DNA of 64,000 bases from Agrobacterium cucumeris (GTDB lineage Bacteria > Pseudomonadota > Alphaproteobacteria > Rhizobiales > Rhizobiaceae). The notes beneath the pieces were generated by a model. It worked only from the letters and a program-made list of their open reading frames with translations. It did not search any database and was not told where the DNA came from. A program made the position numbers and the translations under genes. The stretch covers positions 558,001-622,000 of the forward strand of contig NZ_CP080388.1 in the NCBI RefSeq assembly GCF_030036535.1. The letters are read 5' to 3'. Positions 19,201 through 27,565 of the stretch are shown here, piece after piece; positions within the stretch are counted from its first letter, which is position 1, and the number at the start of each line of letters is the position of its first letter.

Positions 19201-21674
19201 GCTGTAGTCTGGGCGGTGCCCGCCGCAGCCAAGGCATTATCGGCTGTACCTTGCGCGGCATCAGCAGCGGTCTTAGCGCCATCGGCGGCAACCCGGGCAC
19301 CATCGGCGGCGGTCTTTGCACCGTCGGCCGTGGTCTGGGCGGTGCCCGCCGCAGTCAGGGCATTATCGGCTGTACCTTGCGCGGCGTCGGCGGCGGCCCG
19401 GGCACCATCGGCAGTGGTCTTAGCGCCGTCGGCTGTGGTCTGGGCGGTGCCCGCCGCAGCCAAGGCATTATCGGCTGTACCTTGCGCGGCATCAGCAGCG
19501 GTCTTGGCGCCATCGGCGGCAGCCCGAGCACCATCGGCGGCGGTCTTCGCGCCGTCGGCCGTCGTCTGGGCGTTGCCCGCCGCAGTCAGGGCATTATCGG
19601 CCGTACCTTGCGCGGCATCAGCAGCGGTCTTGGCGCCATCGGCCGTGGTCTGGGTAGCATTGGCAGATGCTTGGGCGTTATCAGCGGCAGTCTTGGCGGC
19701 GTCTGCAGCGGTCTGCGCGGTGCTGGCGGCCAATGCCACAGTTTGCAACTGCCCGACATTGACGGCATCATTTACAAGCACGCCATCGGCAATGTTGGAG
19801 ATCTTGCTGGTTGCCGATGTTCCGTGGCGGGCATCGAACGCACCGGACGTCTGGTTCCAAAGCAGTGAATCCTCACCAAGGCGGTCAGCCTTGGTGGCAA
19901 GATCGGTAACGCGGTCGTTGGTCTCGGACAATTGACCACCCGTTACCGCATCCGACGATTCCGGGGTAAGAGCTCCGGGTGCGAGATTTGTTATCTTTCC
20001 ATTTTCACGCACCATCATCGGGTTGCCATCACCGTCCAGCAATTGCCTTCCATCAGCATCAAGCTGGGGAACGATGCGTTCAGCATCGAAGGCTTTTTTG
20101 TCAGGGTGCCACAACAGCGCACTTTCAATGATTGCTCCAATGGCGCGGTCATTCTTGATCATTTCATTGTCGAGCGCGGCGATTGCACCCAGAAGGCTGT
20201 CGGGTTGTTCGGCTGGGACGGTGTTTCCGTTGCCGTCAACTGTTGCTCCAAGGCTATTCAATGTAATTTGCGGCATGACGAGACCGCCTGCCTCATTGAT
20301 CACCGCGCCGCCTCCGATCGCAGCGCGCACGGATTCGTCCACACGTGTCTGTCCGGGGTTCGTTCCGGCAGCTGGAAGGGCGGCCATCCTTGTTTCGAGA
20401 TCGTTGACCCGACTGTGTGTTTTCCCGATCTCTGAGAAAGCGGCAAAGAGCTGCGAACCATTTATGGCGTCCGTACTCTCGGAAGTGATCCGCCCCGATG
20501 CAACATTCGTGATCTGTCTTTGCTGTGCCAAACTACCAACTGAGAGTTCGGCGTGTGGTGCACCGCCTGCGAAGTTATAGACTGTTCCAGCCAAGGTTGC
20601 TGTTGGATATGCAACCATGTTCCCGGTTCTCGCATTGGAACCCAGCGCAACACTGAAGTCATTTTCAGCAGTGGCTCCGAATCCCAACGCCATTGCGTCG
20701 CGTATGTTCTGCTCAACGAGGGCGTTTCTTCCCAATGCTATCGCGTTTTCCGCTCTTGCCCGTGCGCCGTAGCCCACAGCGACGGCGCCTTCTGCGACAG
20801 TCAACTGGTTTGCGATCCCTGCTATTGCATTCCGTCCGACTGCAGTTGTATTGGGTCCATAGGCCTGTGCAAATCGACCTGCGGCCAGAGCGGAATATCC
20901 CTCCGCCTGCGTCGATGGACCTACAGCTGTGGATCGCTGGCCTCTTGCTTTCGCTGCCGTACCGACCCCGAGGGCATAGGTCCCGATCGCCTCTGAATTA
21001 TTGCCGATCGCGACCGCAAAACCTTGCGCGGCACCATCCGCAACACTTCCGTCTGCCGAGGCCTGTCCGCCGATTGCGATATCGCCGGCGTGTACGGTCC
21101 TGGTTGTTGCGCTTCCGATCTTGAATCCGGCCCCTGTATCTCTTCCCATTTGAAGAGTTGCCATCGGAATATGAACGTAGCCGTTGAGCATCGCGAGCCC
21201 GTTGACGTAAATTTCGCCTCCTAAGCTCAGCGAAGTGGCTCCGACTCCGTTCACACCTGCTGGACGGTAGAACAGAACAGAATTTGTCTGGGTTGCCTTG
21301 TTGTTCGAGTTACATTCGGCAGCATTGTTGCGCAAGTTGATATAGGCGGTTGCGTCCTGGATAAAAGTCGGCGAACCCACTGCGAAGCTGTCCTGCGGAT
21401 CGTTGATGCTCACGCACCGCCCGTCTGTGTTTGCATTAATGTATATGCCATTCGCCATTACAAGCGAGGCGGACGCGAGACCGAGTCCAGCGGCAATTCC
21501 CAAAAGTCCTAGGCCGCGCCGCGATTTGATGCCGAGAACCCGATAAGCCATACGCAGCATGGCGAACAATCGGCGTCGTGCGAAACGGGAATCTGCATTT
21601 TTGCCAAACCAATTCTCTGCAAAACGAGAAACCTTTTCTTTTGCAGTTTTGGCACTTTGCGCTTTATGCTTCAT
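16287..21674 (-). CDS. Trimeric autotransporter adhesin (YadA-like)
   Basis: A 1795-residue surface fibre. A long signal region (charged residues 1-53, hydrophobic 54-74) is followed by a YadA-type head with AIGxxSxAxGxxALAxG repeats and a neck (TNVASGRITSESTDAINGSQL). Stalk modules of the form DSLLWS...GAFSAxHG...NVAAGxxDTDAVNxGQL recur four times. They are separated by alanine-rich coiled coil, including a tandem array at residues about 687-973. The last about 70 residues form the membrane anchor, with GKLSLAVGAGAWRG and ending GLSFTLN. The protein trimerises in the outer membrane and probably mediates attachment or autoaggregation. Two IalB genes follow. Confidence 0.95.
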   Translation of the reverse strand: MKHKAQSAKTAKEKVSRFAENWFGKNADSRFARRRLFAMLRMAYRVLGIKSRRGLGLLGIAAGLGLASASLVMANGIYINANTDGRCVSINDPQDSFAVGSPTFIQDATAYINLRNNAAECNSNNKATQTNSVLFYRPAGVNGVGATSLSLGGEIYVNGLAMLNGYVHIPMATLQMGRDTGAGFKIGSATTRTVHAGDIAIGGQASADGSVADGAAQGFAVAIGNNSEAIGTYALGVGTAAKARGQRSTAVGPSTQAEGYSALAAGRFAQAYGPNTTAVGRNAIAGIANQLTVAEGAVAVGYGARARAENAIALGRNALVEQNIRDAMALGFGATAENDFSVALGSNARTGNMVAYPTATLAGTVYNFAGGAPHAELSVGSLAQQRQITNVASGRITSESTDAINGSQLFAAFSEIGKTHSRVNDLETRMAALPAAGTNPGQTRVDESVRAAIGGGAVINEAGGLVMPQITLNSLGATVDGNGNTVPAEQPDSLLGAIAALDNEMIKNDRAIGAIIESALLWHPDKKAFDAERIVPQLDADGRQLLDGDGNPMMVRENGKITNLAPGALTPESSDAVTGGQLSETNDRVTDLATKADRLGEDSLLWNQTSGAFDARHGTSATSKISNIADGVLVNDAVNVGQLQTVALAASTAQTAADAAKTAADNAQASANATQTTADGAKTAADAAQGTADNALTAAGNAQTTADGAKTAADGARAAADGAKTAADAAQGTADNALAAAGTAQTTADGAKTTADGARAAADAAQGTADNALTAAGTAQTTADGAKTAADGARVAADGAKTAADAAQGTADNALAAAGTAQTTADGAKTAADGARAAADGAKTAADAAQGTADNALTAAGNAQTTADGAKTAADGARAAADAGKSAADAAQGTADNALASAGTAQTTADGARTAADGARAAADGAKTAADAAQGTADNALASAGTAQTTADGAKTAADGARAAADGAKTAADAAQGTADAALAAADTAGSQLAGIGANETVAGRIAGVGQSTANALGGGSSVNSDGTVTAPAYEIATIGADGTAQDPTVHHNVGDAISALDGNIDTVNTRVDDLADDSLLWSEEEGAFSASHALEKTSRIANVTAGVAETDAVNLGQLDTVRSAADAAQIAATAAQGTADTALRAAGTAQQAAQGAETAAGAAQTSANAAQVVADNALAAAGAAQNTADTARDVAATAQNTANAALAAAGNASSQLAGVGADETVVGRIADLGQSTADALGGGAAVNSDGTVTAPSYGIATITPDGTKQDPTAHNNVGDALSALDGNIDTVNSRVDNLAGDSLLWSDDEGAFSATHGNEKTSRIANVAAGVADTDAVNFGQLEAINKRVSDAFDLTEESSQQVDGLKEALVQALGGAAVLNADGSVAAPAYGIGTISPDGTVQSPTIFSNVGDALGSLRGNVEVVNSRIDNLADESLRWDAGEGAFSASHGDDKTNRVGNVAAGTRDTDAVNVGQLNVVSDATNDAQGTADGAMAAATAAQSQLVGIGPNETVAARIAEVGRSAANALGGGVTTNSDGTLTTPAYEIAMIGADGTTQGQRLYNNTGSALAALGDNIGTVNTRVDDLAEAQAASLTYDATPNGSRANSVTLLGGDPNAPVLIRNVAMGVDEQDGVNVRQLKQAQQELEAQDRQRATEARAYVDQSNVDTLVAGKSYADEVGSNTLTTSMQYTDQYVGSLAGDMNEGFNRLSSSINEVRGEARQAAAIGLAAASLRFDDRPGKLSLAVGAGAWRGAGAGAFGLGYTSETGNMRMNVSGVMTEGNFGVGAGLSFTLN
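18756..19616 (-). repeat. Tandem array inside adhesin stalk (126-bp units)
   Basis: Seven consecutive units, each beginning with codons for AAQGTADNAL. Six are 126 bp (42 residues, six heptads) and the second is 105 bp (35 residues, five heptads), exactly 861 bp in total. A degenerate eighth start follows. Units differ by few substitutions (for example A/T/S in NALxAAG, K/R in GAK). All length differences are multiples of 21 bp, which preserves the coiled-coil register. Confidence 0.9.
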
Positions 21675-22284
21675 AATTCTGGACTTCTTCCCAGTTGCAA
21701 GCCGGACATAGGCCCGTCAAAATTTTCAGTACAGACGGGATTACGATTTTGAAACGAAGACCCAGCTGCATGCGAAGCGCCTGCTAACCTCAAACAAGAC
21801 CGTGCGGGAGGTGTGATACCGTTGCGAGACATGTTGCAAACGGAGAAAAAAGAATAGAAGCCATTGTTTTTTAATGGCAATTCTACGCGCAGCGATACAC
21901 TCGTCGACATACGTTTTGGGACTATTGAGGTAATGAATATCTATAATTCTGCTTCGAACGCAGTGATCCCGGAGATTCGCAAAGTCAGGTTTCTCTCCTC
22001 AAGCACAAAAAGTGCGCCCAACATTCATTGAACCCTGCTTAGCTGTGCGATTTCACCCACGTCCGAATATTTACAGCGATATCTCGCCTCACGCTCTGGG
22101 GCGCCATAACCTCAGGTAATGCCGGATTAGAACTGCGGGAGCGCGACGCCCAATCGCGCTTGGTACCGTGCTGTAGCGGTATCAAACTGATCTTTTCCGT
22201 TAAAGAATGCCAGATTTGCGCATCGGACGTTTGCGATACAACTGAGCATTACCCGTCCTATATCCACCAATTTGTAGGTCGAAC
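21675..22284. other. Divergent promoter region between adhesin and EAL gene
   Basis: This 610-bp region is noticeably AT-richer than its surroundings and holds no convincing gene. It must contain the promoters of the adhesin (leftward) and the EAL gene (rightward). A hairpin GCCATT/AATGGC with a T-rich loop lies at 21860-21878. No operator for a known regulator could be assigned. Confidence 0.5.
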
Positions 22285-23091
22285 GTGATAAGCATGAATT
22301 TCCCTTTTATCAAAAAGCCATCCGCAAAAGATGACTTTCTATCTGCGGTGGCTCAGGATCGGATGACTTATGTTGTTCAGCCAATTTCCTGCGCACTGGA
22401 CAACACGCTGGAACTATACGGTGAATGTCTCGTCCGTATGGTGAACCGCGAAGGACGCCTTGTGGCCCCAGATGCCTTCATTCCGCAATTGGAGGCTGCC
22501 GGCAACATCAGCCTGTTAGACGAGCACATGATCACACTTGCGCTTTCCCATCTCAATCAGACCGAACGGGGCGCACTTGGGTGTAATATTTCTGTCGATA
22601 CCATCCAGGACAACAACGCCTGGAACAGCGTTTACAAAATCATCGCAGAAAATTCTCATCTCGCAGACAGATTGATCATCGAAATAACGGAAACTCGTCC
22701 GATCGCGCATATTGACGCGTTCATTGAAAATCTTGCCCAGGCTCGCAGCTTGGGATGCCGCATTGCCGTGGATGATTTTGGCGATGGCTACATGTCACCA
22801 GCTATGCTTTTGAGACTTGAAGTCGATATTGTGAAGATCGATAAGTCGCTGCTACGAAATATCCGATCGAGCGGGCAAAACCATTCTTCGCTACATCATA
22901 TTATCGGGTTTGCGAAAGCCGTCGCGCCGCTGGTCGTCGTTGAGGGGGTTGAGGACGCTCGAGATCTTATACGCTCGGCTGCAGCTGGTGCGACACATGT
23001 GCAGGGCTATTTTATTTGCAAACCAAGGCCGAAAGGTTTTTTACCTGAGCATTCGCCGATAGACCCAATTCGTCAGAGCCTGTTGTTTTAA
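22285..23091 (+). CDS. EAL-domain c-di-GMP phosphodiesterase
   Basis: A 268-residue stand-alone EAL protein without membrane or sensor domains. The signature Glu is present but the motif reads ECL (Glu47), not EAL. The other catalytic positions appear intact: Asn101, Glu133 (IIEITET), Asp163-Asp164 (DDFGDG), Lys184 (VKIDKS), Glu220 (VVVEGVE) and Gln240 (VQGYF). Hydrolysis of c-di-GMP is therefore plausible. The first start is GTG; an ATG lies three codons on. Divergence from the adhesin gene suggests local control of the attachment/motility decision. Confidence 0.87.
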   Translation: MISMNFPFIKKPSAKDDFLSAVAQDRMTYVVQPISCALDNTLELYGECLVRMVNREGRLVAPDAFIPQLEAAGNISLLDEHMITLALSHLNQTERGALGCNISVDTIQDNNAWNSVYKIIAENSHLADRLIIEITETRPIAHIDAFIENLAQARSLGCRIAVDDFGDGYMSPAMLLRLEVDIVKIDKSLLRNIRSSGQNHSSLHHIIGFAKAVAPLVVVEGVEDARDLIRSAAAGATHVQGYFICKPRPKGFLPEHSPIDPIRQSLLF

Positions 23092-23169
23092 CGCTTCGGA
23101 GGAAGGCCCCAAACACACGGCTCCCGCCAGAAATTCCTGCACAGACGTCACGATCGCTTTTGGCGGCAG

Positions 23170-24936
23170 TCAATGTAGCTGGGCCTGAGGATCAACGACC
23201 TGCAACCCGGCTTTTCTTAATCCGACCGCAATGCTGTCGATAATGGGCTTTGTAACGTTGTTATGATTAAAGTCGTAATAGAGATTCTCTTCATAATCGG
23301 GGCGTAACGCATGCAACCGGCTTACCGCCTGGTTCATTTCTTCTGATCGACCGAGCTGCGCCATCGTAATTGCGCGTAATAACGGCACGAGGTAATAATC
23401 CTCCGCGTTAACGCGGCTTAACATTTCAAGCGCACCCAGCATGTCTCCCCGGTAATATCGTTCATAGCCGAGCGACAGGTAGCCCAGGCCCTGCAGTTCA
23501 CCTGATTCCTCAATCCCTTCTCGTGTGAGCGGAATTCCCTCATCGTCCCGACCAATGTTCGAGAAGGCATTACCGATCCTGATTTTAAGATGAGGGTCAT
23601 GAAAACGGCTTAGAATTCGTCTGGCTACAAATTCGAACCCCTGGAAATCCTTCTTGTCGTAAGCAGCATACATCGATGCTTGCATTCCGAGAAACGATTG
23701 AGGGGCGAGCTCTACGCTTTTCTGGGCTGCGTCACTTAACAACTGACTGAACTCGCTTGTATCCTTTCCAAAAGACGCAGCATTTCGACCGAGCCTGTGA
23801 TACAATTGCGCAAGCACGCCCCAGGCCTCCGCATCAGCTGGATCCTTCTCCACGACCTTCTCAAGGCATTGCCGCATATTTTGCTGAAATGCTGAGTGAT
23901 AAATAAATGCAATTCTTTGCGGTTTCGTCAGGCACTCTCTACGATCAGCGTGATCGCCGTATATAATCGAAAGCACAGTCGGTATTGCCCCTTCGAGCCC
24001 GACCAGGCGTCCGATCACGACGTCCGCGACAGCATTGGGGTCGCGCAGTGCCTCGTTTTTGACCGGTTCCTCGGTTGCCCAGACGACGACACCGCTGCGG
24101 GCATCGTTTAATTTCCAGAGGACGGAGAGAGCTCCGCCCCCTTCCCGCACCAGGCTGTCAAATGTAAAAACGTCGTCATCGGGGCGAGACTTAACAATTG
24201 AGCTGACGAAGTCTGCTGCTTCCCCGGCGGCATCGACTATTTTTATTCCGCCGTGGTTTACAAGCTTTCCGACGACAAGCTCGGAAAAATCCTGTGCCAA
24301 ATAGTGCGCGGCCTGACTTCCGGCAGTTGCCGTTGTATCCCGAACTATTACCACCACAGAGGCCGTGTGATCAGGCACACTCGTAAAAGGCGGCCATGGT
24401 ATGAAATCAAGCAGGACTGCTGTTATCACCAATGCGACCGCAGCGACGACAGATAGGGAAATTCCCGCATAAGCAAATGGAGCGCTTGGCCAGCGCTTTC
24501 TTTTATTCAAAGTTTCTGTTCTGGCGGGGCCCGTTTCCGTGTCATCCAGCCGCGTTTCCTGTCGTTCCTCCCTTCGTTGAAATTCAGGGACATAACGGCC
24601 CTTGGGCAATTGGATTATGATGCCATTCTCGTTGTTGGCTGTTTGATTATAGCGATCGAGAAGTGATCGCAAACGCGTTGCTGTCGTTCTGACGATAGGG
24701 TCTTCCGCAGAGTCAAAACCGGAATTGCGACCGAAAACTTCGATAGCGATCGAATAGGACTTAATGCGGTCAGCACGGCCTTCCAGGGTTTCGATCACGA
24801 TATATCGCAGGAATTGCTGCATCCGTTCGGAATTGCGAAACATCTCGGACGCAAACATCTGCGATAGCGCGGCCATCACCTCCTCGCGATCGATCGGGTT
24901 GATTTTGAGATCACCTGTCAAGCGGAACTCCAGCAA
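23170..24936 (-). CDS. Membrane protein with winged-helix-like N-terminus, copy 1
   Basis: A 588-residue protein. Residues about 18-115 match a domain seen at the front of many rhizobial adenylate-cyclase- or TPR-annotated proteins: SERMQQFLRYIVIETLEGRADRIKSYSIAIEVFGR, then DPIVRTTATRLRSLLDRYN and IIQLPKGRYVPEF. A transmembrane helix spans about 153-178. The C-terminal 400 residues are periplasmic, helical and TPR-like (AEAWGVLAQLYHRLGR). A one-component membrane-bound regulator (CadC-like topology) is likely, with unknown signal and targets. A paralogue lies immediately upstream. Confidence 0.72.
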   Translation of the reverse strand: MLEFRLTGDLKINPIDREEVMAALSQMFASEMFRNSERMQQFLRYIVIETLEGRADRIKSYSIAIEVFGRNSGFDSAEDPIVRTTATRLRSLLDRYNQTANNENGIIIQLPKGRYVPEFQRREERQETRLDDTETGPARTETLNKRKRWPSAPFAYAGISLSVVAAVALVITAVLLDFIPWPPFTSVPDHTASVVVIVRDTTATAGSQAAHYLAQDFSELVVGKLVNHGGIKIVDAAGEAADFVSSIVKSRPDDDVFTFDSLVREGGGALSVLWKLNDARSGVVVWATEEPVKNEALRDPNAVADVVIGRLVGLEGAIPTVLSIIYGDHADRRECLTKPQRIAFIYHSAFQQNMRQCLEKVVEKDPADAEAWGVLAQLYHRLGRNAASFGKDTSEFSQLLSDAAQKSVELAPQSFLGMQASMYAAYDKKDFQGFEFVARRILSRFHDPHLKIRIGNAFSNIGRDDEGIPLTREGIEESGELQGLGYLSLGYERYYRGDMLGALEMLSRVNAEDYYLVPLLRAITMAQLGRSEEMNQAVSRLHALRPDYEENLYYDFNHNNVTKPIIDSIAVGLRKAGLQVVDPQAQLH

Positions 24937-25103
24937 ATACTACTGCGCACTCCGAGCCAAAAAATTGGCAGCCATACATGAAAACCTACCGTGGCAATAT
25001 CTACACTAAATTAAAGCATTATCTAAATTACAAATTTCAAAAATGTTGTTTGGGAGGCGGGCGGGTGATCTTGGCCCGAAGGTAAGTGCAGATGGAGAGC
25101 GTG

Positions 25104-26807
25104 TCATTGATTCATCGCCTTCAACTTTTGCAAACTGTTGCTCATCTTCTCGATATAGGCTTCCGAGAAATTTGCGTTCCGAAGATCAAAGTCCAGGTGA
25201 TCTTCGTATCCGGGCCGCAACCGGTGCAGTTCCGCCAACGCGATGCGAGCGTCGGCCGCATGCCCCAGTTCTGCGAGAAGAACCGTTTTGAGTAGAGGAA
25301 GCTGATAATGATCCTCGCTCGTCACGTAGGACAATTTCTGAAGCCCGCCTTGATAATCACCTGCAAAATATGAGGCATATGCGAGCCATAAGAATGGTCC
25401 CGTTTCCTTAAATTCGGTCTCGTTGAGCCCTTGTCGCAGTAAATTGACGCCCTCCTCCAGCCGACCGATGGCGACGAGTGCTGCACCGAACCGGATTTTC
25501 AGATGGGGATCATGGAAGTCGTCGATCAATTCGCACGCAACATCGGCGAATACCCCAAAATTCTTCGCATCAATGGATGCGTACATTTCAGCCAATCGCG
25601 ATGAAAAACTATTTGGCGCGAGTAACATCGACTGCGTGGCGGCTTGTTGCAGCAGGTTTTGATAAGGTTTCGGATCATCGCCGAAGGAGGCGGCCCGCCT
25701 GGCCAACCTGAAATATACCTGCACGAGCAACCCCCAGGCGTCGGCGTTTGTAGGTTGGTCTCTGACGAGTTTTTCCAGACAGGAGCGCGTCGAAGGTCCA
25801 AAGTCAGAGTGATAGACAAGTGAGATTCGTTCGGCACGTGTAACGCATTGCACCGGGTTACCAACTGCGGCACTGATCTTCGACAGTGCTCCGTTCAGTC
25901 CCAGAACTTGAACAGCCAAACGTTTGGCAATGAGACTCGTGTCCAACCGCTCCAACGGCCCTAGATCGTCGCGATCAGCCCATAAGATTTCATGAGTATC
26001 AACGTCGACTATTTTCCAGAGTAGAAAAACGCTTTCATCTACCTCGAGTAACGAACTCCCGAGCGAGAAGCTCGGATTGTGCGTATGCGTTAACTGGTTT
26101 GGCTGGACCCTTGAAGATGACGCATCAATGATATTTGCACCACCATAATTGGCCATTTGCCCTGAAATGAGAGCGGGGAACTCTGTGGAGAACGCGTTAA
26201 GCCGTTTGTCATTCTCGCGATACTCCATTTCCTGAACGAACAGTGTCGGGGCAGCTGAAGGCTGCTCGGGAGAAATCAGGCCATATGCCATCACCAATAT
26301 AACGAGCAGTACCAGGGCGCAGCAGAGGGGCCAGCCTACTCGCAGCGTCTTCCGAAATTCAACTCCAGCCGGATCGCTCCGCTCATAGGCGGGATTCCTG
26401 TTGAAATCAGGAATATAAGCTCCCCGGGGAAGAGTTATCACGATCGCATTTGCGGGTTTGGGGGAGCTGTTGTAGCGCTCAAGTAGCAGTCGCAGCCGCG
26501 TTCCCGCCGTCCGCACAACAGAATCATTGATAATTGCTGCCGAAGGCGATCTGTCAAATACGTCCGTTGCAATGACATAGGACTTGATACCATTTGCGCG
26601 ACCTTCGATCGTCTCCACCACGATGTAACGGAGAAAACTCTGCATCCGCGGAGAATTTCGGAAAGTGTCCGAAGTGCAGATGTTGGAGAGCGTGTGAAGT
26701 ATCGCCTCTTTTTCACGTTCCGCCGAAAGCACTCTGCTGGTGTCTGGTTTGCTTTTCTGCGGTTCCGCCAAGGCGACGATCATTTCTGCTGTCCTGGTAC
26801 ATCTCAT
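25104..26807 (-). CDS. Membrane protein with winged-helix-like N-terminus, copy 2
   Basis: A 567-residue paralogue of the adjacent 588-residue protein with the same order of parts. The N-terminal domain is at about 30-135 (SPRMQSFLRYIVVETIEGRA, VVRTAGTRLRLLLERYN, ITLPRGAYIPDF), with one membrane helix at about 158-177. The periplasmic C-terminal part has TPR-like helices (NADAWGLLVQVYFRLARRAASFG) and a closing LRPGYEDHLDFDLRNANF, matching LRPDYEENLYYDFNHNNV in copy 1. The pair arose by tandem duplication. The genes are separated by 167 bp, so they may have separate promoters. Confidence 0.72.
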   Translation of the reverse strand: MRCTRTAEMIVALAEPQKSKPDTSRVLSAEREKEAILHTLSNICTSDTFRNSPRMQSFLRYIVVETIEGRANGIKSYVIATDVFDRSPSAAIINDSVVRTAGTRLRLLLERYNSSPKPANAIVITLPRGAYIPDFNRNPAYERSDPAGVEFRKTLRVGWPLCCALVLLVILVMAYGLISPEQPSAAPTLFVQEMEYRENDKRLNAFSTEFPALISGQMANYGGANIIDASSSRVQPNQLTHTHNPSFSLGSSLLEVDESVFLLWKIVDVDTHEILWADRDDLGPLERLDTSLIAKRLAVQVLGLNGALSKISAAVGNPVQCVTRAERISLVYHSDFGPSTRSCLEKLVRDQPTNADAWGLLVQVYFRLARRAASFGDDPKPYQNLLQQAATQSMLLAPNSFSSRLAEMYASIDAKNFGVFADVACELIDDFHDPHLKIRFGAALVAIGRLEEGVNLLRQGLNETEFKETGPFLWLAYASYFAGDYQGGLQKLSYVTSEDHYQLPLLKTVLLAELGHAADARIALAELHRLRPGYEDHLDFDLRNANFSEAYIEKMSNSLQKLKAMNQ

Positions 26808-26836
26808 TAAAAAAGCCCGCAGCCGTCGCTGCGGGC
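26808..26836 (-). terminator. Rho-independent terminator, minus strand
   Basis: GCCCGCAGC (26815-26823) and GCTGCGGGC (26828-26836) form a perfect nine-pair stem with a four-base loop. On the minus strand it is followed by TTTTTTA. It lies just before the start of the 567-residue membrane protein gene, so it ends a transcript coming from higher coordinates in which I see no convincing gene. Confidence 0.8.
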
Positions 26837-26840
26837 AGAT

Positions 26841-27544
26841 TTAGACAGCTTATGGCGGAGCCGTCTGGTACGTTGACGCATTCTTCAGGCGCCAACTTCG
26901 AGACGTTAGATAAGGAGTTGCAGCGAATATAAAGGCGTGAAACCGCATGGAACGGTGTTACGCGGAGCATTGATCGACGGCGACCGGCAAATATCCATCG
27001 CTTACTCTCCCTGTCACGTTGACAGGAAAATGAAATTCGCGGAACGCATCCGTGTATCGGTCTGGATCGACCACGATGTCCATGCCTTTGCAGGTACGAC
27101 AGTTGTTGGGCATCGGTCTGTAACCCCCAAGGCCGCCTGATCGCCGATGCCGCGGAGCCTTTTTTTGCAGGGTCAATGACGGAGCCATACCCGACAGGAA
27201 ATTTCGCGTAGCGCCTTTGCCGCGGTCGTTGCGGCCCGAAAACCAGCTGGCCTTATCCAGTCTAAAGGAAAGCGGCACCAACCAGCAGGTAGTTGGTCGG
27301 TGGAGAAGCGGGCCGTTTCGGTGAATTGCGGTTCTCAGGCCATCCATAGGCCAATGGAAGAATTCGCCTTTTTCGCTGCGGTTTTTCCCTAGCTCCCTGG
27401 ACATAGGGCCCCACCAGCGAAAACGGAAAATAGCTGCGGTTCGAAAGGCGTTGGAAGGATAACCCGACCTTCCAATCGTGTTTTTATCTCGACACAATAT
27501 TAGGGGTTGCGCAAATTCCAGCTGCCGCCTAGTACAATCTTTAC
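26841..27544. other. Gene-poor interval with possible small RNA
   Basis: About 700 bp without a convincing gene. Open frames exist on both strands (plus 26937-27140, minus 26958-27497), but neither has a ribosome site or a recognisable family. A T7 run after a weak AAGGC/GCCTT stem lies near 27125-27170 on the plus strand. The strong minus-strand terminator at 26808-26836 implies that a short minus-strand transcript ends here, possibly an sRNA. Confidence 0.4.
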
Positions 27545-27565
27545 GTGAAACGAGGAGTGTGCAGA

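Noticed and set aside
18756..19616. CRISPR-like appearance of regularly spaced repeats
   Set aside because: Units are contiguous coding repeats of 126 bp without variable spacers, inside an intact reading frame.
18075..19935. Long plus-strand frames (597 and 447 codons) with Gly/Ser- or Ala/Pro-rich repeats
   Set aside because: They are the reverse strand of the adhesin tandem repeats; repetition of a stop-free unit keeps several frames open. No ribosome site or family.
21671..21910. A 79-codon minus-strand ORF ending at the adhesin start
   Set aside because: No ribosome site and it occupies the adhesin promoter region; likely chance.
26958..27497. A 179-codon minus-strand ORF upstream of the orphan terminator
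   Set aside because: Composition is odd (many Arg, Trp, Cys), there is no ribosome site, and an overlapping plus-strand frame is equally plausible; not enough to call a gene.
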